22,679 nucleotides of DNA from Gammaproteobacteria bacterium (GCA_027451085.1 DAIDKA010000060.1:1-22679); one strand, 5' to 3'; positions 7,701 through 15,323 are shown, numbered from the stretch's first letter. The notes: a model not told the origin generated them from the letters alone. Numbers and translations: made by a program.

Positions 7701-9608
7701 GGCAGGACTTGCGGTGGCGCTGCTGGTGCTGGTCGTGGTCAGAGCCGCCACCGGCGTACCCGGCGCCGCAGAGCTGCTGGTTCCGCAATAGCCGTAAGGA
7801 TACGTCGTGCTGGTCGTCGGGTAATAACTCTGCGCACCGGGGCATGTCACACACTGGTAACCGTAAGGCAGGCTGCCGTTGAAAGTCGCACCGCTGACAC
7901 ACTTGGCGGTGGTGCTGCCGCTGGCCAACACCGCCCAGGTGGAGGTGGTGGGCGCATTATTGGTCACAGTCGAGCAGGCGCCGTAGCTATAGCCACTGAC
8001 GCTCTTTTGGTAGCTCGAGCCACTGGGGCACATGGCGCAGGCATGGCCACCGTTGTAGCCCGTGGTCACCCCTGACGAACACGAGTTCCCGCTCTTGCTT
8101 GAGAACGTCGCGGACGAATACACCTTGGAATCACAGCTGCCATAGGGATTTGCAGCAGTCGTGGTCGAATCATACGAGTCCGCCGCAGGACATTCGACGC
8201 ACTGGTGAGCACTGGCCAGGCTGGAATTCAGACTATAGAACTGCCCCGATGCCGGAGCAGGACAGGAAGTGCCGCCCTGCGCATAGGTTTCAGAGGTGGG
8301 TGTGGATGCAGTGACGGTCACACAGCTACCGACCACCCCGCTGGTGGTCGAGGGTTGATACGTGGTGGTACTGGGACAAATCTCGCACGGGTAGCCCGAC
8401 GACACCATGTTGCTGTCGTAGGTGTAGAAATAGCCTGATGGCGGGGTGGGACAGTTGGTGGTGTTTGAGGTGGTCGTGCATGTCCTGCTGCCGCTGTACA
8501 AGCCACTGCTGCAGGTGTAGCAGTTGCCATACGTCGAATCGTAAGTCCCGCCGTTGGCGCAAGCGGTGGCCAGGCCGGCCGGGTAGTACGGCTTGGTCGA
8601 GTCGTTCGGATCCACGCCGTAGGCATTGGTGAGTGCCTGCCACGAAATACTGCCTGCACCACGGATGCCAATGCGGTTGGCGTACAAACCACCGCCCGTA
8701 TAGGTATTGTCCCCCGATGCGGACGGTGTGATGCCAGCACCAAGGCCATTCTGGGTGGACAGCGACACCGTGGACCCGTTGAGAAAGTTGCCGTACTCAT
8801 CGATACCCACACCCAGATAGGCGCCTGTGAGTCCGTCGTAGGGCGTGTTGGAGTTGGAGCAGCTGTAGGCAAGACTTCCGCCGGTGCCGCCAATCGCCGA
8901 GAAGGTGCCCGAGTAGGGGTTGGTGCCGGAGCCGCTATAGACGGGATTCGAGCTGCAGCCACTGCCGGGCATGGCGGCACCGGCCAGCGGCGCACAACCG
9001 TCCATCATGAAGAAGCTCATGCCGTCGGCCCCCTCGTTGCCATTGGCACCCGGCACGCCACTGCCGTTGCCACCGCCATTGCCGTGGTAGGTCACGGTCT
9101 TGAACGTCACCGTGATGCCGCTGCTGGAGGAGTAGGCCTGAGTGGAGACGATGGAGCCGCGTTCGCCGTAACCGTAAGCGCCGTTCTGCGAACCATTGGT
9201 GAACCGCAGTGCGCCCTGGCCCACCGGGTCCGGCTGCTGCCCGGTGATGGAACTGGGCGCCGTGCTGCTGCCCAGGAAGCCGTTGGCACCGCCGACGAGG
9301 TAAGCATCAGCGCCTTTCTGGCCGACACCACCGTAATGGGCGACGTTGTAGTACGTGGACAGTACGGTGGTACAAGCTGGAATCGATGCGGCCGGTGGCG
9401 TGGTGTTGGCGCTGGTGCCGGCGGTGAGGCAGGCGCCGTTGTAGAACAGCCAGTTGCCGACGCCATTGCTGACGCTGGTCGTGGCCCCGGTGAAATCCTC
9501 ACTCAGCAGCACCTGTGCCGGTGATGCCGTGGCAAACAGCAACGCGGCAAATGCCAGCCAGGAGTGGAAAATTCGGGCCTTGATGCTTTTCATGGCTGTG
9601 GCTCTCAT
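4797..9608 (-). CDS. pilY1: PilY1-type pilus tip protein with lectin-like N-terminus and Cys repeats
   Basis: PilY1 caps the minor-pilin complex at the tip of type IV pili and acts in adhesion and pilus extension. This copy has 1603 residues. A signal peptide spans about 6-31. Residues 33-330 resemble an L-type (legume-like) lectin, with GADGMSFFMMDG (193-204) and GVGIDEYGNF (266-275), the metal/sugar-site strand. Residues 350-608 hold five units of four cysteines around CxxC (363, 408, 470, 524, 586). Lectin-like sequence resumes at about 650-782 (PAWVRFGFAGSTGGSSNVHE). The PilY1 C-terminal propeller follows from about 950, with YVGANDGMLHGF (1014-1025) and a calcium-loop pattern D1270, D1272, D1274, D1278 in ADLDQDHITDYIYAGD. 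The usual vWA domain is not seen. The ATG overlaps nothing: pilX ends TAA and ATG follows at once, with GGGAG eight bases before. M6 is an alternative start. Confidence 0.93.
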   Translation of the reverse strand: MRATAMKSIKARIFHSWLAFAALLFATASPAQVLLSEDFTGATTSVSNGVGNWLFYNGACLTAGTSANTTPPAASIPACTTVLSTYYNVAHYGGVGQKGADAYLVGGANGFLGSSTAPSSITGQQPDPVGQGALRFTNGSQNGAYGYGERGSIVSTQAYSSSSGITVTFKTVTYHGNGGGNGSGVPGANGNEGADGMSFFMMDGCAPLAGAAMPGSGCSSNPVYSGSGTNPYSGTFSAIGGTGGSLAYSCSNSNTPYDGLTGAYLGVGIDEYGNFLNGSTVSLSTQNGLGAGITPSASGDNTYTGGGLYANRIGIRGAGSISWQALTNAYGVDPNDSTKPYYPAGLATACANGGTYDSTYGNCYTCSSGLYSGSRTCTTTSNTTNCPTPPSGYFYTYDSNMVSSGYPCEICPSTTTYQPSTTSGVVGSCVTVTASTPTSETYAQGGTSCPAPASGQFYSLNSSLASAHQCVECPAADSYDSTTTAANPYGSCDSKVYSSATFSSKSGNSCSSGVTTGYNGGHACAMCPSGSSYQKSVSGYSYGACSTVTNNAPTTSTWAVLASGSTTAKCVSGATFNGSLPYGYQCVTCPGAQSYYPTTSTTYPYGYCGTSSSAAPGTPVAALTTTSTSSATASPASNVTALAVQATCRNGALYNFKNWLTSYSSSTSGSSAGSATLTNTKNTAGIMDYPALASTILNGVQIANESATTRGQATPIFYSLTITPAGLLSMSYAVNGSPTYTSIISNQSITASNGTLPAWVRFGFAGSTGGSSNVHEVLCFKAAPAVQSASSAAANQKPAGKVQTGSFAYFASYAQVNSTYLGHLTANALSTNSDGSLSIASTPTWDAYCVLTGATAAQCATGVATAAQPWSTAATGTMSPRVITTWNGSQGVPLEWASLNGDQQAALAVGDPSAALSVAGSDRLNYLRGDRSQESSAAAACPQLTAYGMACFRDRSSVLADIIDSSPTWVGPPQSPYTATWVDRLYTTTPAENSGTQNYTQFESAEQTRTNIVYVGANDGMLHGFRSGANTSAGSFDPNAANDGEEVLAYMPGAVLNSVASNNSAGCSNPVPAPMAATLSVVQNIHGVSPAAGGQAACTAPSLDYSAVQYGHNFTVDATPGTGDLFYNGAWHTWLASGLGAGGAAIFALDITDPVTAEGSGSSAAEGNAATLVMGEWTPDTLNCVNNPTSGTCGVNLGNTYGTPLIRRLHDGKWALIFGNGFGSASGDAGIYVMTISGTGSGVVTYTYYLSTGVGSATAPNGIAYVTSADLDQDHITDYIYAGDLQGNVWRFDLTSQSEGNWTSTTPFKLFQTPNGQPITTQLQVAAGPTGAGAETVMVAFGTGQRTQFTNLAGATYPSYTTTSGTTTTTTPYTQALYGVWDWNLAGWNAKGSSQFASLTATQASGYGTGSSSGAPTLAQSNLAAQATASGTDSGSGTGDVNVTPSTICWAGTSGCTGSGAQFGWYLNLPNTGEQLVYNPELVQGVFLANTTIPANNSPVSCNIASDTGYTYAVSVLNGQAEAEFFTGTAYSKYADTTALAEQTNFTGTSFLVTTANGVVWLIAPTTAAGSSNSTSTTGGFGAIAGNFPSNAVAKRLTWLELR

Positions 9609-10301
9609 TTACTGGACTCCCGTACCACCCAGTGCGGTGACCTGGGATCCCACCTGGTAAGTGCTTTCCACCACCGCCACCGAATCCATGGTTCCGCCGT
9701 AGCCCAGGGAGTCGATCTGGTAGATGGTGGTGTTGCCGGAGGAACCGAGCTGTGAAATGAAGAACATGGGCGGGCAGACATAGGTGCCACCCGCAACGCC
9801 GGTGCTGGCCACCGGTGTGTAACCGGAGCCACCCGAGCAGCTGCCGGCGGTCATGCCGTTGGGGGTGAACTGGAAGCCCACAAAGGTGGTGCCATTGACC
9901 TTCCACGGCACCACGGAAGGCACGAACACGTCCTGGCTGGCCGGCGTCGCCCCTTTGCTTGCCGTGGTGGGGCCGTAGGGAGTGTTGGAGCAGACCAGGA
10001 CCTGGTTCGACCCCAGGTTGACGTTGACGATGCCGGTGTTGCAATCAGTGGGCTGAGGCAGCGTGCCATTGGCGGCATTGGTGGTCAGCCAGTTGGCGGC
10101 GTACTGCTCCGCGCTTTCGGCTGCATGCAGGGCACGCTGCTTTTCACGCACGTTGCCCGCGATCTTCGATCCGATGCCCATGCTGCGGAACATGGCCACC
10201 GCCAGCAGCGTGACCACCAGCAGCAGCAGCATGCTGACGATGAGCACCATGCCACGCTGCCGCACGACCACACCGCCCGTGCTCTGAAGACGCGCGCGCA
10301 T
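9609..10301 (-). CDS. pilX: PilX minor pilin-like assembly protein
   Basis: This 230-residue protein has the PilX N-terminal domain: a hydrophobic helix RGMVLIVSMLLLLVVTLLAV (16-35) followed by RSMGIGSKIAGNVREKQRAL and HAAESAEQ. The likely prepilin cleavage is after G17. Residue +5 of the mature form is V22 rather than Glu, so it may occupy a tip position like GspK, by analogy with type II secretion. The C-terminal part is beta-rich and Gly/Ser/Thr-rich. It begins three bases after the pilW stop, and its own stop abuts the pilY1 ATG, indicating translational coupling. PilX joins PilV, PilW and FimU in the complex that primes pilus assembly and carries PilY1. Confidence 0.9.
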   Translation of the reverse strand: MRARLQSTGGVVVRQRGMVLIVSMLLLLVVTLLAVAMFRSMGIGSKIAGNVREKQRALHAAESAEQYAANWLTTNAANGTLPQPTDCNTGIVNVNLGSNQVLVCSNTPYGPTTASKGATPASQDVFVPSVVPWKVNGTTFVGFQFTPNGMTAGSCSGGSGYTPVASTGVAGGTYVCPPMFFISQLGSSGNTTIYQIDSLGYGGTMDSVAVVESTYQVGSQVTALGGTGVQ

Positions 10302-10304
10302 CGG

Positions 10305-11150
10305 TCAGCCTCCTGACTGGCTCATGATGGGAATGATCCGCTCGACGTACATGAGCTGCTTGCTCAACGCACTGGAGGTGGAGCTGCCGTTGACCTGCCC
10401 CCCGGCAAAACCATACTGGGGGACCTGGAAATACAGCCGCACCTTGACCGAGGTGATGTTCTGCCACTGGCTTGACGTGTTGCTGCCGAAACCCGATGCG
10501 GGCACATACGTGACCACGTTGTTGCTGCTGCCCCCCGACTGCGCCAGCCCGTACTGCACCTGCATGTCGTACAGGCCCGGGACCAGGTTGTAGGTGTTGT
10601 ACACAACTCCGTCCTGGTAAAGCGTGCACTGCAGGTAGGTGGTCCCGTTGCTGGCAGTGAAGACCTGGAACACGTTGGTGTAGACATGGCTCGTGGTGGA
10701 GTCGCTGACGCTGGTGCCGGCGCAATTGGCGATGGTGCCCGGCAGGACATTGGAGGCATCCTTGATCGGAGAGGCGAAGCGCACGGCGATGGAGTCACCG
10801 GGAGCCGTGCCACCGGAGGCGCCACTGATGACCTGCCCGGAAACAAAATTGACGCTGCCGGCCGTGGTGCCGATGGCGGCTGCAGGCGCGGAGAAGATGC
10901 TGGATGTGTTGATGGTCGGGTCCGGGAAGTAGCCGGCCTGCTGTATGACATCCGTCAGGATGGTCATGGCGATGCGCTCGTTGTCCTGCAGCTGCGACAG
11001 CTGGTTCTGTGCCGCCGAGGTGCTGCGCGTATGGGTGACCAGCGTCATGAGGCCGGCCAGCAGGAACAACGCAATGGTGATCGACACCATGAGTTCGACC
11101 ATCGTGTAGCCCTGCTGCCGCCGCGCAAACCGCCGCTTCATGTCCATCAC
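10305..11150 (-). CDS. pilW: PilW minor pilin
   Basis: This 281-residue protein has a class III-type prepilin signal. The leader is 14 residues, ending RRQQG, then YTMVELMVSITIALFLLAGL with Glu at +5 (E19). The helix continues into SAAQNQLSQLQDNERIAMTI and IQQAGYFPDP, typical of PilW, and a large beta-rich C-terminal domain follows. The start overlaps the pilV stop by four bases (ATGA type), so translation is coupled. In Pseudomonas and Xanthomonas, PilW works with PilX and PilV in the pilus-initiating complex. Confidence 0.92.
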   Translation of the reverse strand: MMDMKRRFARRQQGYTMVELMVSITIALFLLAGLMTLVTHTRSTSAAQNQLSQLQDNERIAMTILTDVIQQAGYFPDPTINTSSIFSAPAAAIGTTAGSVNFVSGQVISGASGGTAPGDSIAVRFASPIKDASNVLPGTIANCAGTSVSDSTTSHVYTNVFQVFTASNGTTYLQCTLYQDGVVYNTYNLVPGLYDMQVQYGLAQSGGSSNNVVTYVPASGFGSNTSSQWQNITSVKVRLYFQVPQYGFAGGQVNGSSTSSALSKQLMYVERIIPIMSQSGG

Positions 11151-11749
11151 GGCTCCAGGTACAGGGTGTACTGCGGCTGCTGCAGCAGACCGGTGGTCGC
11201 CGGCGAAGAGGCCGTCGCCACGACGCCAGACCCCAGCACGGCGCTGCTGTTCGAGGACAGGCCCGGAGCTTCCTCCAGCCAGGTCACCGTGATGGTGCAG
11301 CTCAGCGGCAGGGTGGCGTTCTGGCAGGCGATGGTCACGTTGCCGAAGGGCACGACCTGCTGCAGCGCCGTGGCATAGTTCAGGAAATCGTAGGCGGCGA
11401 TGTCCTGCGCGCTGCAGGTGCTGGCAGAGGTCATGGTCTGGGTGCAGGTATCGGAACCCGATATGCTGACCGTTGGTGGACTGCCTGGGCCCACAAAGGA
11501 CGCCGTGGATATCAGGCTGCCGCTGCCGAGGTTGTTCCAGTAATTGCGGTCCGCATGCATGGCAGCGGCCATGCCGGCAGTCTCGATGGCCACCAGAGCA
11601 CGGGTTCCCGCGGAACTGGTGCTTTCCAGCGCAAGCGCGTGCATCTTGGCGATGCCCAGCATGCCCACGGCAATCACCGCCAGGGCCACGAGCACCTCGA
11701 CCAGACTGAATCCCCGGGAGCGCCCGGAGCGGTATTCCTGCGGTTTCAT
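11147..11749 (-). CDS. pilV: PilV minor pilin
   Basis: This 200-residue prepilin has a 13-residue leader ending GRSRG, then FSLVEVLVALAVIAVGMLGI with Glu at +5 (E18). It continues with the family pattern KMHALALESTSSAGTRALVA and MAAAMHADRNYW. The C-terminal half contains two cysteine pairs (TCTQT/STCSA and IACQN/LSCTI) that may form disulfides. It overlaps the upstream fimU/fimT-like gene and the downstream pilW by four bases each. It belongs to the minor-pilin tip complex. Confidence 0.92.
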   Translation of the reverse strand: MKPQEYRSGRSRGFSLVEVLVALAVIAVGMLGIAKMHALALESTSSAGTRALVAIETAGMAAAMHADRNYWNNLGSGSLISTASFVGPGSPPTVSISGSDTCTQTMTSASTCSAQDIAAYDFLNYATALQQVVPFGNVTIACQNATLPLSCTITVTWLEEAPGLSSNSSAVLGSGVVATASSPATTGLLQQPQYTLYLEP

Positions 11750-12417
11750 GTGCAGTTCGCGTTACTGGAAGGGGTTGCGTTGCTGGCAGGCTGGGTCACC
11801 TGCAGCGCACCAACGGCGCTGATCTGCAGGCAGCGGGTATAGATCGGACTCGCGGTCGGATCATGCAAGGACAGGTAGATGTCGTTGTTGTTGCTGTTCA
11901 GATCATTGCCCAGGCCCACTCCGCCGCTGCTGCCGGTCGCAACCGCCAGCCCTTCACGGTTGTACGTCACCGCCACGGTGCCGGACGTGCTGTCCACCAA
12001 GGTGTCCGGCGTGCTGCCGCTGAACGGCGCCTGGTAGCGCAACACGGCTGCCCAGCCATCGGCTGCCGCGGGTCCCTTCTGGGCCGAAGTCGGATCAGCA
12101 AACACGATCCAGCCGTTCTGCCAGCCGCTGGCCACACCCGCCGAAGCGCACGTCGTCGGGCCGCTGCCGGCACCGGGGCTGGCGGCATTGGCCGGCAGCG
12201 CGCAGATCGTCACCGACTGCCCTTCCTTGATGGCTTCGGCTCGCGCGAACTGGATGTCCCCCAGCAGACCGTTGATCTCGCCGGAGATGCGGTAGGACGT
12301 CGTGATGCTCTTGAACGACGGGATGCCGACGCCCAGCAGGATCGCAGCCACGACGATCACCAGCATCAGTTCGATGAGGGTGAAGCCGGCGATCCGCATG
12401 CGGGTCCTGGGAGACAT
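11746..12417 (-). CDS. fimU: GspH/FimT-family pseudopilin, in the fimU position
   Basis: This 223-residue protein is the first gene of the pilus operon. The leader ends at G11, and the mature N-terminus is FTLIELMLVIVVAAILLGVG with Glu at +5 (E16). The block IPSFKSITTSYRISGEINGL followed by DIQFARAEAIKEGQSVTIC is diagnostic of GspH/FimT pseudopilins. By operon position it corresponds to fimU of Pseudomonas, although family-level annotation cannot separate FimT from FimU. The start is uncertain: the ATG at 12417 has only a weak site, while Met7 (ATG at 12397-12399) has AGGA five bases upstream and would leave a five-residue leader. It starts 98 bases after the histidine kinase gene on the same strand. 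Confidence 0.9.
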   Translation of the reverse strand: MSPRTRMRIAGFTLIELMLVIVVAAILLGVGIPSFKSITTSYRISGEINGLLGDIQFARAEAIKEGQSVTICALPANAASPGAGSGPTTCASAGVASGWQNGWIVFADPTSAQKGPAAADGWAAVLRYQAPFSGSTPDTLVDSTSGTVAVTYNREGLAVATGSSGGVGLGNDLNSNNNDIYLSLHDPTASPIYTRCLQISAVGALQVTQPASNATPSSNANCT

Positions 12418-12515
12418 GGGGGGCGACCTTATGCCGTCAAGCTTGCTGGAGTCTGACGATGGCAGACGCGGTGCACCTCGGTTAAGTCAAGGCGCTCAGG
12501 ACTGCGACGTGGTTC

Positions 12516-13583
12516 TCACACGGTGGCCAGGGGAAACACCACCCGCACCCGCAGCCCCGTGCCCCCTGTCCCCGACTCTATATAGAGCTGTGCGCCGTGC
12601 GCCCGGGCGATTTCCTCGACGATGGCAAGCCCGAGGCCCGTACCGTGCCCGGGGGAACCGGGCAGACGGTAGAACCGCTCGCGGACCCGGGAACGCTCCG
12701 CTTCGGGAATGCCGGGACCATCATCCTCCACGGTCAGCACCGGGCCGCTGGCCGCCATGGCGCAACGCACTGTCACCGTGCCTCCGCGCGGGACATAGGT
12801 CAGCGCGTCGTCCACCAGGTTACCCAGCAGGTCCTCCAGCAGCCGCGGTGCGCCGCTGGCCTGCGCCGCCTGCGCCTCGGCGCCCAGGTCGATGCCGGCG
12901 CGGGCGGCTCGATCGACGTGGGTCTCGACCACACGCCGAACCAGCGCGTCCAGTTCAACCTCCTGGAACTGCGCCATGACGCCGGCTGCGCTGTCGGCTC
13001 GCGCCAGGGCCAGCAGCTGGTTGGCGGAATGTGACAACTGGCTCATGCCATCGCGCAGGCACACCAGCCGGCCCTGCACGCCCGCTGCGGCCGGATCATT
13101 CATCAATAGTTCGAGGTGTCCCTGCAGGCCTGCGATGGGGGTGCGCAGCTGGTGCGCGGTGTCGGCCACGAAGCGGCGCTGGGCACGTGCGGACTCCTTC
13201 AGCAGGTCGAACAGCAGGTTCAGCGCATCCACCAGCGGTTTGACCTCCGCCGGCACAGCACGCGCATCCAGGTGCTGCAGATCGCGCGGCGAACCGGCTT
13301 CGATCTGGCGCCGCAGCGACAGCAGGGGCTTGAGACCGAAGTACACGCCCAGCCAGACGACGAGCAGCGTGAGGTCGAGCTGGATGAGGTTCATCAGCCA
13401 GGTGCTGGCGAGGATGAAATGCCCGGCATCGCCCGGCTGCCCCTGCCGCGCCTGCTGCACGAACAGCATGTGCGCGCGGTAGCTGATGTAGACGTTCAGC
13501 AGCATGAGCAGCGCCAGCGGCGGCAGCAGGAACAGCAGCAGCCGGCGGCGGATGGAGGACCGGGTGCTATGCTGTGGGCTCAT
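12516..13583 (-). CDS. Sensor histidine kinase with altered N-box
   Basis: This 355-residue inner-membrane kinase resembles the QseC/TctE group. TM1 is at about 13-33 and TM2 at about 63-84. The periplasmic loop is only about 30 residues, far smaller than the 2CSK_N sensor of TctE relatives. A linker (85-130) is followed by the phospho-acceptor box FVADTAHQLRTPIAGL with H144. ATP-binding motifs are the N-box NLVDDALTY (255-263), G1 DDGPGI (287-292) and G2 GHGTGLGLAI (312-321). The N-box normally reads NLxxNA, but here the second Asn is D259 (codon GAC at 12807-12809), which may weaken ATP binding or autophosphorylation. It overlaps the response regulator stop by 17 bases. The pilus operon follows 98 bases downstream. 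Confidence 0.93.
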   Translation of the reverse strand: MSPQHSTRSSIRRRLLLFLLPPLALLMLLNVYISYRAHMLFVQQARQGQPGDAGHFILASTWLMNLIQLDLTLLVVWLGVYFGLKPLLSLRRQIEAGSPRDLQHLDARAVPAEVKPLVDALNLLFDLLKESARAQRRFVADTAHQLRTPIAGLQGHLELLMNDPAAAGVQGRLVCLRDGMSQLSHSANQLLALARADSAAGVMAQFQEVELDALVRRVVETHVDRAARAGIDLGAEAQAAQASGAPRLLEDLLGNLVDDALTYVPRGGTVTVRCAMAASGPVLTVEDDGPGIPEAERSRVRERFYRLPGSPGHGTGLGLAIVEEIARAHGAQLYIESGTGGTGLRVRVVFPLATV

Positions 13584-14235
13584 CCAGGCGATACCCCAGG
13601 CCGCGCACGGTGCGGATCACCGCGGCCTCCATGAGCTTGGCGCGCACACGCGAAATATAGACCTCCACCGCATTGAGGGTGATCGCCTGGTCGAAACTGG
13701 CGATCGCCTGTTGCAGCCGCTCCTTCGACACCACCCGGCCGGCGTTGTGCGCCAGGCATTCCAGCACGGCCCACTCGCGCGCCGTGAGTTCCACCGGTTG
13801 TTCATCGACGCGCAGCCGCCGGCCGGACACATCGATGCTCAGCCGCCCCAGCCGCACCTGGCCGCCGGCATTCATGCTGGCGCGCCGGATCAGGGCGCGG
13901 CAGCGCGCCACCAGTTCATCCTGTTCAAAGGGCTTCATCAGGAAGTCGTCTGCGCCCAGGTTCAGCGACTCCACCTTGATGGCGAGCGTGTCGCGCGCGG
14001 TCAGGATGATCAGCGGCAGCTGCGAGCCGCCGTGGCGGATCTGCCGTACCAGCGCCAGCCCGTCCATGCCGGGCAGCCCCACGTCCACCACCGCGAGATC
14101 AAAGTGTTCCGCCGCCAGCGCGCGCATGGCCGCCTCGGCACTGACCGTGCGATCCACCGCAAAGCCCGCGCCGGCGAGTCCGAGAGTGATGGCCCCGGCC
14201 ACCAGCTCGTTGTCTTCAACCACGAGGATGCGCAT
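13567..14235 (-). CDS. OmpR/PhoB-family response regulator
   Basis: This 222-residue regulator has a receiver domain (1-115) with acidic pair E7-D8, phospho-acceptor D51 in DLAVVDVGLPGMDG, the LTARD switch segment and the conserved Lys in FLMKPFE. The C-terminal winged-helix domain (about 125-218) contains ELTAREWAVLECLAHNAGRV and the terminal VRTVRGLGYRLD. It resembles the TctD/QseB group and is the evident partner of the overlapping kinase. It starts eight bases after the flavoprotein gene, so the three probably form one operon. Its targets cannot be read from the sequence. The adjacent pilus operon is the nearest candidate. Confidence 0.95.
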   Translation of the reverse strand: MRILVVEDNELVAGAITLGLAGAGFAVDRTVSAEAAMRALAAEHFDLAVVDVGLPGMDGLALVRQIRHGGSQLPLIILTARDTLAIKVESLNLGADDFLMKPFEQDELVARCRALIRRASMNAGGQVRLGRLSIDVSGRRLRVDEQPVELTAREWAVLECLAHNAGRVVSKERLQQAIASFDQAITLNAVEVYISRVRAKLMEAAVIRTVRGLGYRLDEPTA

Positions 14236-14243
14236 GCGGTTGC

Positions 14244-15281
14244 TCAGGCCTCGCGCGGCGCCGGATCAACGGCGTAGTCGAACACGTCGAAGTGCAGCTG
14301 CGCCGCATTGGCGCCCCGGGCGCCGAAACTGCCGCGGATGGCCTCGATCATCTGCGGCGGCCCGGCGGCATACACCGGCAGGCCTGACAGGTCCTTGAAG
14401 TCGGCGAGCACCGCTTCATGCACCCAGCCCGTGCGATATGGGGGCGCAACGTCGCCGCCCTGAGACAGTACCGCATTGAAAGTCAGTCGAGGATACTGCT
14501 GCATCTGCTCATGCACCCAGCCCTCCTGATAAACGTCCTGCACCGTCCGCGCGCCCCAGTACAGATGCAGGGCCCGCGCGCCGCCCTGTGCAAGCGCCTG
14601 CATCAGCATGGACTTGATGGGTGCGAAGCCGGTGCCGCCGGCAATGAACAGCACGGGCGGCCCGGCTGCGGCTTCATCGTAGGTGAAGCGGCCGCGCGGT
14701 CCTTCGATCCGCAGCAGCGACCCTGCAGCCAGGGTGCGGAACAGCCGCTCACCGAACAGTCCGCCGGCCACCCGGCGCACGTGCAGTTCCAGCTCCTGCG
14801 TCTGTCCGCAACGGCTGGCGATGGAAAAGCTGCGTCGGCGGCCCTCCTCCAGCAGTACATCGACGTACTGGCCGGCCCGGAATTCCAGCGGTTCCACCGC
14901 CGGCAGCCGCAGCATCACCTGCATCACGTCGGGGGCCAGCCGCGACAGTCCGGTCACCCGGCACGGCAGATTCTTGATCTCGACCGGCGCCCGGCTGGCG
15001 ACGGCGCTGATCTCGACGGTGATGTCACTGTGCGGTCGCGCCTGGCACAGGAGCACGTAGCCTTCGGCTTTTTCCTGCGCGGACAGGCCCGGCTGCTGTC
15101 CCGCCGGAATCAGCACCTCGCCCTGGCGCAGCAGCGCGCGACAGCTGCCGCAGTGGCCGGAACGGCAGCTGTGGGGCAGGTTCACGCCTGCAAGGCGGGC
15201 GGCCTCCAGCACCGAACAATGCTCGGCGCAGCGGATGACCCGATCCTGCGGCAGGAACCGTACGCTGTGCTGGGATGTCAT
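14244..15281 (-). CDS. Ferredoxin reductase-like flavoprotein (2Fe-2S + FAD/NAD)
   Basis: This 345-residue electron-transfer enzyme joins an N-terminal plant-type 2Fe-2S ferredoxin domain (1-92) to a ferredoxin-NAD(P)H reductase module. The cluster ligands are C39, C44, C47 and C79 (CRSGHCGSC...LLC). The FAD-binding part has the RSFSIAS motif, and the nucleotide part has FIAGGTGFAPIKSM followed by LYWGAR and the C-terminal YAAGPPQMIEAI. Such proteins are often annotated CDP-6-deoxy-delta-3,4-glucoseen reductase. No 3,6-dideoxysugar genes are nearby, so that specific role is doubtful and a general oxygenase or flavin reductase role is as likely. It lies directly upstream of the two-component genes and is divergent, with a 42-base gap, from the CoA-binding gene. 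Confidence 0.88.
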   Translation of the reverse strand: MTSQHSVRFLPQDRVIRCAEHCSVLEAARLAGVNLPHSCRSGHCGSCRALLRQGEVLIPAGQQPGLSAQEKAEGYVLLCQARPHSDITVEISAVASRAPVEIKNLPCRVTGLSRLAPDVMQVMLRLPAVEPLEFRAGQYVDVLLEEGRRRSFSIASRCGQTQELELHVRRVAGGLFGERLFRTLAAGSLLRIEGPRGRFTYDEAAAGPPVLFIAGGTGFAPIKSMLMQALAQGGARALHLYWGARTVQDVYQEGWVHEQMQQYPRLTFNAVLSQGGDVAPPYRTGWVHEAVLADFKDLSGLPVYAAGPPQMIEAIRGSFGARGANAAQLHFDVFDYAVDPAPREA

Positions 15282-15323
15282 AACGTTTCAAGATTACGCC
15301 ACGCGGCATACCCGGAGCGTGCC

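Noticed and set aside
14244..15281. Flavoprotein as a dedicated dideoxysugar (O-antigen) enzyme
   Set aside because: No dehydratase, E1 partner or nucleotide-sugar gene is present in the window, so the name often given to this family is not supported here.
14418..15323. N-terminal extension of the CoA-binding protein to 444 codons
   Set aside because: The extension is antisense to the flavoprotein gene and has no family similarity. The ATG at 15324 has a ribosome site and gives the normal family start.
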